NCBI GenBank assembly: GCA_026713865.1
Contig: JAPONQ010000017.1
Coordinates: 1 to 64,000, forward strand
Direction: 5' to 3'
Length of the DNA stretch: 64,000 bases
Source of the DNA: Chloroflexota bacterium
Lineage (GTDB): Bacteria > Chloroflexota > Dehalococcoidia > UBA2979
The translations under genes were made by a program, and so were the position numbers. The notes under the pieces are model-generated. The model searched no databases and was not told the DNA's origin. It saw nothing but the letters and a program-made list of their open reading frames with translations. Below are positions 7,830 through 17,342 of this stretch, piece by piece (within the stretch, counting starts at the first letter, position 1; each line of letters begins with the position of its first letter).

Positions 7830-9116
7830 TCAGACCGATCGCGGCGCGAGGCGGCCGGCATCGGGGGGCGAGTTTAACAGCAGGTCGCCCGCGCCCGCGA
7901 GATCGCGGTAGAGCCGCTCCCACTCCCGGCGGGCCCGCCGTCGCGCGCCGTCTCCCGGGGCGTCAGCGACCTCGTCGAGGATGTCGCCGAGCGAACGCCG
8001 CCCGTCGACCCGTCGCAGGATCTCGCGAGCGAGCGGGGTGAGGCGCAGGGAGCGGGCGAACTCTCCCGTGCCGACCGCCAGATCGGCTCCCGTCTCCAGC
8101 ACGCGGTCGCGCTCCCGCCCCGGATCGTACCGGGCCCAAGCCGGGACGGCCGACGCATCGTTGGGGCGCGAAGGCGGCAGCACAGGCGCCTCCGCCCGCT
8201 GCGCGAAGAGGCGGTGGTGCTCCATCCGCCCGTTCAGGAGTTCGGCCAGCGCCTGCCTCTCCACCGGGGGGAGATGCTCCGCGTCGAGCACGCCGTAGGT
8301 GCGCGGCTCGTAGGCGTCGGGGACGTCGAAGGCGGCGAGCCGCAGCCCCGCGTCCCCGAGCCGAGCGTAGAGCTCCGGGACCGTGTACGCGCGCTCCAGC
8401 GGGTGCAGGAAGAGATCGGCGAGCGCTGCGGAGCCGTCGGCCCCCCCGTTGTCCCGCAGCTCGCGTTCCCAGCCGTCCCGGTAGGCACGCGCCGGGTGTT
8501 CGGGGCGAAGGCGCCCGAGCACGCGGCGGGCCGCACGGAGCCGGGCGGCGGTGGGCTCACCCGGCGGCGCGAGCAGGCGCAGCATCTCCCGCAGCTGCGC
8601 GACACCCGTACGGCCGTAGCGGCCGTAGACGCGGATGCCGAGACCGCCGTCGGGGGCGAGGGCGCCGGCCAGGCGCCTCAGCGCCTCAGCGGGGGAGGCG
8701 AGGTGCTGGAGCACTCCGGGCAGCACGATGTAGTCGAACTCGCCCAGCCCGAGCGAGGGGAGATCCTCCAGATCCGCCGAGACGAACTCGATGCCCTCGA
8801 GGCCGCGGACGCGGGCACGCTTCGCCGCCACGGCGAGCGAGGCCGCCGAGAGATCGACGGCCACGATGCGCGCGCCGCGCCCGCGCAGCTGCTCCGCGAG
8901 GCAGATCACCGCGTCGCCCGTCCCGCAACCCGCATCGAGCACGCGGAGGCCGCCCCGGGCCAGCCGCCGTCCGCCCCAGAAGAGATGATCGACGAGCGGG
9001 AGCTGCGCGAGGGGCTCCTGGATCAGCCGTCGCCGCTCGTCCAGCGGGTCGCGCGCCGGGTACGGGAGTTCCTCGTAGTGCTCGCGCACCGCCTCCCGCC
9101 CCGCGTCACCCGTCAC
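7830..9116 (-). CDS. SAM-dependent methyltransferase with C-terminal PqqD-like tail
   Basis: 428 residues. The Rossmann methyltransferase domain occupies about 20-190, with motif I VLDAGCGTGDA, acidic motif II VAVDLS, motif III SADLEDLP and FDYIVLPGVLQHL. A middle region of about 150 residues is helical with no recognised motif. The last about 75 residues (LRLTPLAREILRRVDGRRSLGDILDEV) resemble PqqD-like winged-helix domains, which in other systems bind peptide substrates. This is a resemblance by eye. It is followed at about 40 nt spacing on the same strand by nothing in an operon; the SDR gene lies upstream. Confidence 0.82.
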   Translation of the reverse strand: MTGDAGREAVREHYEELPYPARDPLDERRRLIQEPLAQLPLVDHLFWGGRRLARGGLRVLDAGCGTGDAVICLAEQLRGRGARIVAVDLSAASLAVAAKRARVRGLEGIEFVSADLEDLPSLGLGEFDYIVLPGVLQHLASPAEALRRLAGALAPDGGLGIRVYGRYGRTGVAQLREMLRLLAPPGEPTAARLRAARRVLGRLRPEHPARAYRDGWERELRDNGGADGSAALADLFLHPLERAYTVPELYARLGDAGLRLAAFDVPDAYEPRTYGVLDAEHLPPVERQALAELLNGRMEHHRLFAQRAEAPVLPPSRPNDASAVPAWARYDPGRERDRVLETGADLAVGTGEFARSLRLTPLAREILRRVDGRRSLGDILDEVADAPGDGARRRARREWERLYRDLAGAGDLLLNSPPDAGRLAPRSV

Positions 9117-9155
9117 CCGTCACCTCGCGCTCCATCCGCGCCGGACGCGGGACTG

Positions 9156-9950
9156 CTACTCGCGCGCGAGGCGCTCGCGGAGCGCCTCTACCGTGATCCC
9201 GTGCTCGGCATTCCAGAGGGCGGCGGTGAGCGCCTGGCCGTTCACGCCGGCCGACGCGTCGCTCGCGAGATAGAGGGCCGAGTCCTCGCAAATGTTGGCG
9301 GGGAGGATCTCCGCGAGACGCCCGGGGGGTAGCTTCCCGAGGAACTTCTCGGAGCTGTTGGTGAGGCCCCCGGTCGCGAGCGAGTTGCAGCGAACGCCGC
9401 CTCCGTCGTTCTCCACCGCGATCACCTGCATCAGCCCCTCCACGCCGAACTTCGAGACGCTGTAGGGCCCGTACTGGCGCCCGCCGCGGCGGCCGAGGCC
9501 GGAGGAAACCATGACGATCGACCCGCGCCCGCGCTCCCGCATCCCCGGCAGGGCGAAGCGCGTCACCAGGAAGACGCCCCTGAGATTGATCGCGATGACG
9601 GCGTCCCAGTCCTCGACGCTCAGCGTGTGCGCCCAGCGCCTCTCCGGGTCGGGCACGTAGCGGATCCCGACGGCGGCGTTGTTGACGAGGACGTCGAGGG
9701 GCCCGAGCTGATGTTCCGCCTGCTCGACCATGCGGCGGGCGTCGTCCTCCTGCGACTGGTCGCCCACGATGGCCACCGCCCGCGCGCCGAGAGCACGCGC
9801 CCGGGCAGCCGTCGCCTCGACCTCGCCGGCCGTGCGCCCCGTGACCGCGACCTCGGCTCCCTCGCGCGCGAAGCGCAGCGCGACGCACCGGCCGATACCC
9901 CGGCCGCCCCCCGTCACCAGTGCAACCCTGCCCGTGAGCACGGCCATCAC
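9156..9950 (-). CDS. Short-chain dehydrogenase/reductase (SDR)
   Basis: 264 residues with the classical SDR pattern: TGGGRGIG (cofactor binding, near residue 14), NNAAVG, a catalytic Ser in VMVSSGLGRRG and YSVSK as the Y-x3-K motif. Arg in AVTGRT after beta-2 suggests NADP preference. LAREG and the C-terminal GVNGQALTAALWNAEHG fit oxidoreductases acting on CoA esters or secondary alcohols, but the substrate is unknown. It lies 39 nt upstream of the methyltransferase gene on the same strand, so they may be co-transcribed. Confidence 0.92.
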   Translation of the reverse strand: MMAVLTGRVALVTGGGRGIGRCVALRFAREGAEVAVTGRTAGEVEATAARARALGARAVAIVGDQSQEDDARRMVEQAEHQLGPLDVLVNNAAVGIRYVPDPERRWAHTLSVEDWDAVIAINLRGVFLVTRFALPGMRERGRGSIVMVSSGLGRRGGRQYGPYSVSKFGVEGLMQVIAVENDGGGVRCNSLATGGLTNSSEKFLGKLPPGRLAEILPANICEDSALYLASDASAGVNGQALTAALWNAEHGITVEALRERLARE

Positions 9951-10001
9951 GCCCCCCTGCCCCGGCCCCCGGCGGACCGGGGTCGCCGCCCGGGGCGCGC
10001 G

Positions 10002-10007
10002 TATACT
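10002..10007 (+). promoter_or_regulatory. Candidate -10 element for the RidA gene
   Basis: TATACT stands out in very GC-rich surroundings, 54 nt before the chosen ATG. No convincing -35 element is seen 16-18 nt upstream. Confidence 0.4.
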
Positions 10008-10060
10008 GCGCGAACGCGCCGGGGGCGTCCATGCCGGTGCCGGAGGCAGGGAGGCGATGG

Positions 10061-10471
10061 ATGGCGAAGCAGCACCTCGATCCTCCGGAGCTCTCGGCGC
10101 CGCCGGGAGGCCAGTTCAGCCAGGTCGTCTCCTCCGGTCCGGGACGAGTCGTCATGACGGCGGGCCAGGTGCCACTGGATGCGAGCGGAGAGGTCGTGGG
10201 GGCCGGCGACCTGCTCGCGCAGATGCGGCAGTGCTACCGCAACGTCGAGCTCGCGCTCGTAGCGGCGGGCGCCGGGTGGGAGGACGTGCTGCGCGTCACC
10301 GTCTACGTCGTCGCGCTCTCCGACGAGGCGCGCACCGCCGGACGAGCCGTCCGCGACGAGTTTCTCCCTCCCGAGAGAAGGCCGGCCTCGACGCTGCTCG
10401 GCGTGGAGCGGCTCGCCTCGACCGATTTCCTCTGCGAGGTGGAGGCGACGGCGGTGGTCGAGCAGCCCTAG
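10061..10471 (+). CDS. RidA/YjgF-type enamine/imine deaminase
   Basis: About 136 residues with the RidA fold signatures: GPGRVVMTAGQVPLDASGEVVG, QMRQCYRNVELALVAAGAGWEDVLRVTVYV, and FLPPERRPASTLLGVERLAS with the conserved Arg that binds the substrate carboxylate. Family members hydrolyse reactive 2-aminoacrylate or imines, or act in specialised catabolic pathways. The ATG at 10061 is preferred over 10031 because GGGAGG precedes it. The stop overlaps that of the convergent PPOX gene by 4 nt. Confidence 0.88.
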   Translation: MAKQHLDPPELSAPPGGQFSQVVSSGPGRVVMTAGQVPLDASGEVVGAGDLLAQMRQCYRNVELALVAAGAGWEDVLRVTVYVVALSDEARTAGRAVRDEFLPPERRPASTLLGVERLASTDFLCEVEATAVVEQP

Positions 10472-10956
10472 CGGGGATCGCGGAGGCCGGCGAGCGGGCT
10501 CTGGGGCCCGCCCCAGTGCCGCACGCGGGCGGGCCGAAGCCGGATCAGGGGCCGTCCCTCGAGGGCCATCGCGCGGTACTGCGGGTAGCGGCGGCGCAGG
10601 GCGTCCAGGGCGCGCACCTCCTCGCCGGGCGCCGGGACGAGATCCCCCTCTCCGTGGAAGACCTCGGCATCGCCCTGCACCATCACCCACCCGAGGCGGC
10701 TCCAGTCCTCGTCCCACGCATCGACCACCAGTGCCGCGCGGGGGTGGAGGAGCAGGTGACGAAGCCGCGCCAGCCTGCGGGGATCGCCCCGCTTCGGCTT
10801 CTCGTCGACGACCGAGTAGAGGGCATCCCCCTCGGGCCGGCGGAGGAGCGCGTAGCAGACCGGAAGGACGTGCGGGAGCCCGTCCGCGTCGACGGTGGCG
10901 AGGTGTGCAACGCGCTGCCCGTCCAGGAAGTCGGCGAGCTCCGGCCGGAGTTCCAC
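10468..10956 (-). CDS. PPOX-class (F420-dependent type) oxidoreductase
   Basis: 162 residues of split-barrel flavin-binding fold: VAHLATVDADGLPHVLPVCYAL near the N-terminus, LARLRHLLLHPRAALVVDAWDEDW in the middle and LIRLRPARVRHWG at the end. This matches small pyridoxamine-5'-phosphate-oxidase-like proteins, a subset of which use F420 in Actinobacteria and Chloroflexota. Cofactor choice cannot be read from the sequence. It shares the minus strand with the CocE-like gene, which starts upstream and ends 13 nt before this gene. Confidence 0.85.
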   Translation of the reverse strand: MELRPELADFLDGQRVAHLATVDADGLPHVLPVCYALLRRPEGDALYSVVDEKPKRGDPRRLARLRHLLLHPRAALVVDAWDEDWSRLGWVMVQGDAEVFHGEGDLVPAPGEEVRALDALRRRYPQYRAMALEGRPLIRLRPARVRHWGGPQSPLAGLRDPR

Positions 10957-10969
10957 GGCCGCGGTGCCG

Positions 10970-12919
10970 CTACGCCGGCACGACGGGGAGCCGCACCAGG
11001 GACGGCGCCTCCTGCGCGTGATGGACTCGCGTGCGGGCGACGCGCGTTCCGGTGTGCCGGCCCGCCGGCTCGCCCGTGTTCGGGTTCACGTCGAAGCGCG
11101 GGAACGAGGAGGAGGAGATCCAGAGTCCGATGCGATGGCCGGCACGGAAGCGGTTCGCCGTCGGGTAGAGCGGCACGGCGACCCGGTAGCGCGTCCCCGG
11201 CTCCAGCGGTCGCGCGTCGAAGCCGTCCCGGTAGCGGAGTCGGAGCAGCCCGTCGGCCACGTTCAGCCGGTAGCCGTCCGGCCACTCGGGCGAGGGCGGG
11301 TAGAGGTCGAGCAGCATCGCGAAGATATCCGTGTCGGGGACGTCGGACGAGACGTGGAGCTCCGCCTCGACCGGGCCGACCAGCTCGACGTCGTGCGGAA
11401 GCGGCTCGCTCGCGAAGGCGAGCACGTCCGGGCGATCGGAGAGCGGGCCGTAGGGCGCCCGTGCACCGAAGACGCCGGGTCGCGTGCTCTGATCGGAGCC
11501 GCCCATGACTACGAGCGATCGCATGAGCGCCAGGGGCGAGTCCAGGGTCACCCGCTCGGGCGGGGCGAGCAGCTCGTAGAGCGAGGAGGTGTTCGCCGCG
11601 ATCGTCGGGAGCGGATCCAGGGGATCGAAGCGGAGCTCGGAGGCGCCGCCGCCCGCGGGCGGCTGCGCCCGCGCGAGACCTCCGCCCGGCTGCAGGTAGA
11701 ACGGCGTCGGCGTGGCCTCCTCAGGGGGCCACTCCCGCGCCTCGCGCCACGAGCCGCCGTGGCGGAGCCGGCCTTCGGGCGTGCGGCCGCCGTCGCCACC
11801 CCCCATCACGAAGAGGCGCACCGCCGGATCGCGGTCGACGCCGTTCTCCACGCCGCGCAGCCAGTGCTCGAACCAGCGACGGTGCAGGTGCAGCTGGCCC
11901 TCGACGGTCCCTTCGCCGGGGGGGAGCAGCCCCGAGCCCGCGACCGCCGCCGCCGGGCCGAAGTCCACATCGCCGGCGCTCTCCAGGTCCATGGTCCGCG
12001 CACCGTGGTTCCACGGTCCCATCAGCAGCCGCTGCCCGGCGAGCCTCGGGGCGAGCGCCGCGTAGGCATCGGTCGTCGCGCGCGTGTAGGAATCGTACCA
12101 GCCGCCGGAGTAGACCGTCGGTACGTCCGCGCTTCGCGCGTAGTGGCGGGCGGGAGCCAGGCCCGGGCTCGCCCAGAGTTCCTCGTCGTCGGCTCCCTCG
12201 TAGAGGGCGCGCGCCCAGCGGTCGTAGGAGGGCAGTCGCACCAGCGGGCCGCCACCCGGCGGCCACGGCAGTCGCCTCAGCCACTCGCCCATCGCCCGCC
12301 CGTGCCCGGCGAGCTCGGCGCCGAGCGCGGGATCGGCCAGCGCCTCGCGCGAGACCGAGCCGAAGCACACCGCCCACGCGAGCCACCGCAGCTCCATCGC
12401 ACCGTTGTGGCGAACCGTGCTCACGCGTCCGTCGCTCCCGCCCTGATTCACCCACATCGCACGCAGGTGCGGGGGGCGCTCGAGGGCGGCGGCCGACTGC
12501 GTCCAGCCCATGTAGGAGGTACCCATCGTCCCGACGTTCCCATCGCAGTAGGGGAGCCGGGCCGTCCACTCCACGGCGTCGTATCCGTCGGGCCCCTCGT
12601 TCGCGATCAGCACGAACTCGCCGTCGGAGTCGAAACGCCCGCGCACGTCCTGCACGACGCCCAGGTAGCCGTGGCGCGCCCAGAACTCGCCGCTGTTCCA
12701 CGCCATCCCCGTGCCGTGCGAGGCGCGCCCGGGAGCGGCGCGCCGGCTGTAGGGCGTGCGCGTGAGGATCGCCGGGAACGGGCCGGGGAGCGGCTGCCCG
12801 CCGCGCGCGGGACGCCACACGTCGGTCGCCAGCCACGCGCCGTCCCGCGACCGCATCCCAGCGTTGCTCACGAGCACCGCGTCGTAGCTCGCGCAGGGAT
12901 CCACCGCCGCCGCCATCAT
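10970..12919 (-). CDS. CocE/NonD family serine hydrolase (X-Pro dipeptidyl-peptidase type)
   Basis: 649 residues in the three-domain layout of cocaine esterase and glutaryl-7-ACA acylase. The alpha/beta hydrolase core has RTPYSRR, VVQDVRGRFDSDGEF and the nucleophile elbow GTSYMGWTQ (Ser near residue 133). YSGGWYDSYT follows, and GPWNHG carries the likely catalytic His. The C-terminal jelly-roll domain starts near 400 (ELVGPVEAELHVSSDVPDTD). Such enzymes hydrolyse esters or amides. No signal peptide is visible, so it is probably cytosolic. The ATG at 12919 is immediately after GGGAGGGGCGGG; the next codon is also ATG. Confidence 0.9.
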   Translation of the reverse strand: MMAAAVDPCASYDAVLVSNAGMRSRDGAWLATDVWRPARGGQPLPGPFPAILTRTPYSRRAAPGRASHGTGMAWNSGEFWARHGYLGVVQDVRGRFDSDGEFVLIANEGPDGYDAVEWTARLPYCDGNVGTMGTSYMGWTQSAAALERPPHLRAMWVNQGGSDGRVSTVRHNGAMELRWLAWAVCFGSVSREALADPALGAELAGHGRAMGEWLRRLPWPPGGGPLVRLPSYDRWARALYEGADDEELWASPGLAPARHYARSADVPTVYSGGWYDSYTRATTDAYAALAPRLAGQRLLMGPWNHGARTMDLESAGDVDFGPAAAVAGSGLLPPGEGTVEGQLHLHRRWFEHWLRGVENGVDRDPAVRLFVMGGGDGGRTPEGRLRHGGSWREAREWPPEEATPTPFYLQPGGGLARAQPPAGGGASELRFDPLDPLPTIAANTSSLYELLAPPERVTLDSPLALMRSLVVMGGSDQSTRPGVFGARAPYGPLSDRPDVLAFASEPLPHDVELVGPVEAELHVSSDVPDTDIFAMLLDLYPPSPEWPDGYRLNVADGLLRLRYRDGFDARPLEPGTRYRVAVPLYPTANRFRAGHRIGLWISSSSFPRFDVNPNTGEPAGRHTGTRVARTRVHHAQEAPSLVRLPVVPA

Positions 12920-13006
12920 CCCGCCCCTCCCGCGCCCGCGGGCCGCCGCCCGCCCCATGCTACGCTCGACGCCCCGAGCACGGTTGACGGACACAGGAGG
13001 CCGGGC

Positions 13007-16000
13007 GTGACCGCGAGCATCCCACCCCCGGGGGTGCATCACGCGAGCGTCGCCACTGCACTCGCCCTCGGCGAGGAGGGGATCCTCGACCTCGCCGGCG
13101 AACTCGCCGAGGGGCTCAGCGGGGGCGCGGCGGACGTGCGCGCCGACCGCGCCTCGCGGCGCATCTACGCGACCGATGCCTCGATCTACCAGATGGAGCC
13201 GGTGTGCGTGGTCTTCCCGCGGACGACCGAGGACGTGCAGTACGTCCTGGGCGTGGCCTCGCTCTACGGGGTGCCGGTGCTGCCGCGTGGCGGCGGGACC
13301 AGCCTCGCAGGGCAGGGGGTCAACCACGCGATCGTGCTCGACTTCACCCCGCACATGGGTGAGGTCCTGGAGCTCAACGCGGCGGAGGGCTGGGCACGGG
13401 TGCAGCCGGGCCTGGTGCTCGATGCCCTCAACCGGCGTGCGGCGCCGCACGGCCTCCACTACCCGATCGATCCCTCCACGCGGAACCGCGCGACGATCGG
13501 GGGCGGGATCGGCAACAACTCCTGCGGCGCGCACTCGCCGCTCTACGGCAAGACGCTGGACCAGGTGCTCTCGCTGACGGTCGTGCTCTCCGACGGGAGC
13601 CGGGCGACGCTCGAGCCCCTCTCCGGCGATGCGCTCGAGTCCAGGCGCCGGGCCGCCGGCCTCGAGGGGGCGCTCTACCGCGAGATCCCGGCGATCGCGC
13701 GCCGCAACGCCCGGGCGATCTCCGAGCGCTTCCCCCGCATCCAGCGCCGCGTCTCCGGCTACAACCTCGACGAGCTGCTCGCAGACCACGTCGACCTCTC
13801 GCGGCTCGTGGTCGGATCGGAGGGAACGCTGGCGGTCGTCACGGAGGCCCGCGTGAAGCTGGCGCCGCTGCCGCCGCGGCGCGCGCTCGCCGCCGTGCAC
13901 TTCCCAAGCGTCGTCGAGGCGGCAGAGGCGACCGTGGCCGCTCTCGCGCACCGGCCCGCCGCCGTCGAGCTCATCGACGACACGATCGTGCGCCGCTGCC
14001 GGGAGAGCCCCGGCTACCGTGCGCTCGCCGACTACATTCAGGGATCGCCCGGAGCGCTGCTCCTGATCGAGCTCTTCGGGGAGGAGGAGGAGGAGATCCA
14101 GGGCCGCCTCTCCGCGCTCGCCCTGGACTTCTCGGAGCGCGGGCTCGGCTACCACACCGTCACCGAGCTCGACCCGGCGAGGCAGCGCCGCATGTGGGGC
14201 GTGCGCGAGGCGGGGCTGGGCCTGCTCATGAGCGTGACCGGCGACGCCAAGCCGCTCGCCTTCGTGGAGGACGCGGCGGTCGCGCCCGAGCGGCTCCCCG
14301 AGTTCGTGCGGCGCTTCCAGCAGGCGGTGGCGCGCCACGGCACCACCGCGGGCTACTACGGCCACGCCTCCGTCGGCTGCCTCCATATCCGCCCGATGGT
14401 GAACATCAAGGAGGCGGCGGGTCTGCAGACGATGGAGGCGCTCGCCTCCGAGATCGCCGATCTCGTGCTGGAGTTCGGCGGGTCGCTCTCCGGCGAGCAC
14501 GGCGACGGCATCCTGCGCGGCGCCTTCGTGGAGCGGATGTTCGGCCCGGAGCTCACCGAGGCGTTCCGCGCCGTCAAGCGCACGTTCGATCCGCGGGGGC
14601 TGCTCAACCCCGGCAAGATCGTGGACACGCCCCCCTTCGCCTCCAACCTGCGGCTCTCGCCGGCCACGGAGAACCGCGAGCCGCGGACCGCCTTCGACTA
14701 CTCGGCCGAGGGGGGGTTCGCGCGCGCCGTCGAGCTCTGCAACGGCCAAGGGACCTGCCGCAAGGAGGACGGCGGGATGTGTCCCTCCTACATGGTGACG
14801 CGCGACGAGGAGCACTCCACCCGCGGCCGCGCCAACCTGCTGCGCGCCGTCCTGGCCGGTGATCTGCCGCGCACGGCGCTCGCCGGCCCCCGGCTCCACG
14901 AGGCGCTCGATCTCTGCGTCGAGTGCAAGGCCTGCGCGAGCGAGTGCCCCTCGGGCGTCGACATGGCGCGGCTCAAGAGCGAGGTGCTGGCGCTCTACCA
15001 CGAGCAGCACGGCATCGCTCGCCGCGACCGCCTCTTCGCCCACGTCCACCGCCTCGCGGCGTGGGGGAGCCGCGCTGCGCCGCTCGTGAACGCGTTCGGC
15101 CGGACGTGGCCGGTGCGGCACGCCGCGCATCGCTTCCTGGGCGTGCACCACCGCAGGCGGCTCCCGCCCCTGGCGAGGCGGGGGTTCCGCCGCTGGTTCT
15201 CGACGCATACCCGCGGTCGGGACCCGGCGCGGCTGGCGCCCCGCGGCGACGCCGTGCTCTTCGACGACACCTTCACGCGCTTCGTCCACCCGGAGGTCGG
15301 CGCGGCCGCCACGCGCGTGCTGGAGGCGCTCGGCTACCGCGTGACGCTGGTGCGGCGGCTCGGCTGCTGCGGCCGGCCGGCCATCTCCAAGGGCCTGCTT
15401 GAGACGGCGCGGCGCTGGGCGCGGCGCAACGTCGACGCGCTCGCGCCGTACGCCCGCCGCGGCGTCCCGATCGTCGGCACCGAGCCCTCGTGCCTGCTGG
15501 CGCTGCGCGACGAGTACCCGGACCTGCTCCCGGGCGAGGCCGCTGCCGCCGTCGCACGCGAGGCCGTTCTGCTCGACGAGCTCGTCGCGCGGGCAGCCGC
15601 CGAAGATCCCGGAGCCGTAAGCGCCCTGCGCCCGGGAGCGGGAGCCTCCGGGCCCGTCCTCGTGCACGGCCACTGCCACCAGAAGGCGCTGGTCGGCATC
15701 GAGCCGACGCTCGCCGCCCTCGCCGCCTGCGGCTACGAGCCCTCGCTGATCGATTCCGCCTGCTGCGGCATGGCCGGCTCCTTCGGCTTCGAGGCCGAGC
15801 ACTACGAGATCTCGCGCGCGATGGGGGAGCGCCGGCTCTTCCCGGCCGTCGAGCGGGCGCCCGGGGATGCCGAGATCGCCGTGACGGGCGTCTCCTGCCG
15901 CCAGCAGATCACGCACTTCACGACCCGCTCGCCGCTCCACAGCGCCGAGCTCCTGGCGCGCGCGCTCTGCCCGGAGCCGGGGGCCCCGCAGCGCGACGGG

Positions 16001-16009
16001 AGCTCCTGA
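13007..16009 (+). CDS. Fused FAD-linked oxidase and CCG-type Fe-S protein (D-lactate dehydrogenase-like)
   Basis: 1000 residues. Positions about 50-260 are an FAD_binding_4/VAO domain with PRGGGTSLAGQGVNHAIVLD and IGGGIGNNSCGAHS. About 290-540 form the FAD-oxidase C-terminal domain, including GEHGDGILRG. About 585-660 hold two ferredoxin-like clusters: CNGQGTCRKEDGGMCPSYM and CVECKACASECPSGVD. Two CCG domains follow, with GCCGRP and SACCGMAGSFGFE. This is the architecture of quinone-linked D-lactate or 2-hydroxyacid dehydrogenases (Dld3/GlcD-GlcF fusions). The GTG at 13007 has ACAGGAGG 7 nt upstream. It precedes the CoA-transferase pair on the same strand. Confidence 0.93.
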   Translation: MTASIPPPGVHHASVATALALGEEGILDLAGELAEGLSGGAADVRADRASRRIYATDASIYQMEPVCVVFPRTTEDVQYVLGVASLYGVPVLPRGGGTSLAGQGVNHAIVLDFTPHMGEVLELNAAEGWARVQPGLVLDALNRRAAPHGLHYPIDPSTRNRATIGGGIGNNSCGAHSPLYGKTLDQVLSLTVVLSDGSRATLEPLSGDALESRRRAAGLEGALYREIPAIARRNARAISERFPRIQRRVSGYNLDELLADHVDLSRLVVGSEGTLAVVTEARVKLAPLPPRRALAAVHFPSVVEAAEATVAALAHRPAAVELIDDTIVRRCRESPGYRALADYIQGSPGALLLIELFGEEEEEIQGRLSALALDFSERGLGYHTVTELDPARQRRMWGVREAGLGLLMSVTGDAKPLAFVEDAAVAPERLPEFVRRFQQAVARHGTTAGYYGHASVGCLHIRPMVNIKEAAGLQTMEALASEIADLVLEFGGSLSGEHGDGILRGAFVERMFGPELTEAFRAVKRTFDPRGLLNPGKIVDTPPFASNLRLSPATENREPRTAFDYSAEGGFARAVELCNGQGTCRKEDGGMCPSYMVTRDEEHSTRGRANLLRAVLAGDLPRTALAGPRLHEALDLCVECKACASECPSGVDMARLKSEVLALYHEQHGIARRDRLFAHVHRLAAWGSRAAPLVNAFGRTWPVRHAAHRFLGVHHRRRLPPLARRGFRRWFSTHTRGRDPARLAPRGDAVLFDDTFTRFVHPEVGAAATRVLEALGYRVTLVRRLGCCGRPAISKGLLETARRWARRNVDALAPYARRGVPIVGTEPSCLLALRDEYPDLLPGEAAAAVAREAVLLDELVARAAAEDPGAVSALRPGAGASGPVLVHGHCHQKALVGIEPTLAALAACGYEPSLIDSACCGMAGSFGFEAEHYEISRAMGERRLFPAVERAPGDAEIAVTGVSCRQQITHFTTRSPLHSAELLARALCPEPGAPQRDGSS

Positions 16010-16123
16010 GCGGGCCGGGGCCCCGCTGCAGGTCGCAGCCCCGGGGGCGGGTGCATCGAGGCTATCATCGGCGAGCGAACGAGTTGGACGTGAACGGCGC
16101 GGCGGCGGGAGACGGGAGAACGG

Positions 16124-17317
16124 GTGGGACAGCCGCTGGCGGGGATGCGCGTAGTCGAGCTGGGCGGCACCGTCGCCGCGGCCGCCGCCACGAAGCGCTT
16201 CTCCGACTTCGGGGGATCGGTGATCACGGCCGAGCCACCGGGCGGCGGCGAGGTGCGTCGCGTCCCGCCCTTCCCGGAGGATCGCCCGCACATCGACCGC
16301 GGAGCCTTCCATCTCGCCTTCAACACCGGAAAGCGCTCGCTGGTCCTCGACCACCGCACGCCCTCGGGACGCGAGGTCGTCGGCCGCCTGGCCGAGGCGT
16401 GCGAGCTGCTCATCCTCGACCTGCCGCCCGCAGAGGCGCGGGCGATCCTCGCGCTCGTCGACCCCGAGGGGGGGCCGTGCACCGTCGTGATCACGCCCCA
16501 CGGGATGGACGGCCCCTACCAGGACCGGCGGGAGAACGACCTCTCGCTCTTCTCGTGGTCGACGCGGGCGCACCGCCACTCCATCCAGGGCCGCGAACCG
16601 CTGCGCTACGCCCCCTTCCTGGGGATGGCGCAGGTCGGCTCCACGGCCGCGGCGGTGGGAATCGCGGCGCTCTGGGGGCGCCGGCAGGACGGCCGGCGCC
16701 GCGACGCCGAGATCTCGGCGGTCGAGGCGATCACGGGCAACGTCGACACCTCCTTCTTTCTGTGGGCGGTGAACGGCGCCGTGCAACCGCGGGCCGCCGG
16801 CCAGTCGCGAGCGATGTACCCGGCGGGTGCCTGGCCCTGCCGCGACGGGCACGTGCTCTTCGCCGCGGGGCGGGAGCCCTTCTTCAGCCGCGTCTGTGCG
16901 GCGATCGGACGGCCCGAGATCGCCCGCGACCCGCGCTTCGCCGACCTCTCGCGGAAGCCCGAGCACTTCAAGGACTTCGCCCCCGTGCTGCGCGAGTGGC
17001 TCGCGTCCCCGACCAAGTACGAGGTCTTCGAGCACATGCAGCGCTACCAGGCGATGACCGTGCCGCTGCTCGACGCCTCGGAGGTGACGGCGGACCCGCA
17101 GATGGTGGCCCGGGGCTCCTACGTCGAGGTGGAGCAGCCCGGCGTCGGAGCCGTGACGATCGCCGGCGCGCCCTTCCACCTCAACGGGGTGGGGGGCGAG
17201 GCCTGGCGGGCACGGGCCTCGCCGACGCTCGGCGAGCACGGTCCGGAGATCCTCGGCGAGCTCGGCTACTCCGCCGACGAGCAGATCGCGCTCTTCCGGG
17301 CGGGCGTCACCGGGTGA
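16124..17317 (+). CDS. Class III CoA-transferase-like protein lacking the catalytic Asp
   Basis: 397 residues aligning with the CaiB/FRC family along its length: LAGMRVVELGGTVAAA at the N-terminus, FNTGKRSLVLD, TPHGMDGPYQD and a C-terminal LGEHGPEILGELGYS. In the helix where active members have Asp, the sequence is FLGMAQVGSTAAAVGIAAL with no acidic residue. The next gene has that Asp and starts 25 nt downstream. Two-subunit class III enzymes are known (BbsEF for benzylsuccinate, SmtAB for malate), so this is probably a non-catalytic partner subunit. The GTG start follows GACGGGAGAACGG. TATCAT at 16063-16068 may be a -10 element. Confidence 0.88.
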   Translation: MGQPLAGMRVVELGGTVAAAAATKRFSDFGGSVITAEPPGGGEVRRVPPFPEDRPHIDRGAFHLAFNTGKRSLVLDHRTPSGREVVGRLAEACELLILDLPPAEARAILALVDPEGGPCTVVITPHGMDGPYQDRRENDLSLFSWSTRAHRHSIQGREPLRYAPFLGMAQVGSTAAAVGIAALWGRRQDGRRRDAEISAVEAITGNVDTSFFLWAVNGAVQPRAAGQSRAMYPAGAWPCRDGHVLFAAGREPFFSRVCAAIGRPEIARDPRFADLSRKPEHFKDFAPVLREWLASPTKYEVFEHMQRYQAMTVPLLDASEVTADPQMVARGSYVEVEQPGVGAVTIAGAPFHLNGVGGEAWRARASPTLGEHGPEILGELGYSADEQIALFRAGVTG

Positions 17318-17342
17318 GGGGAAGCAGCGGGGAGGCGCGCCC

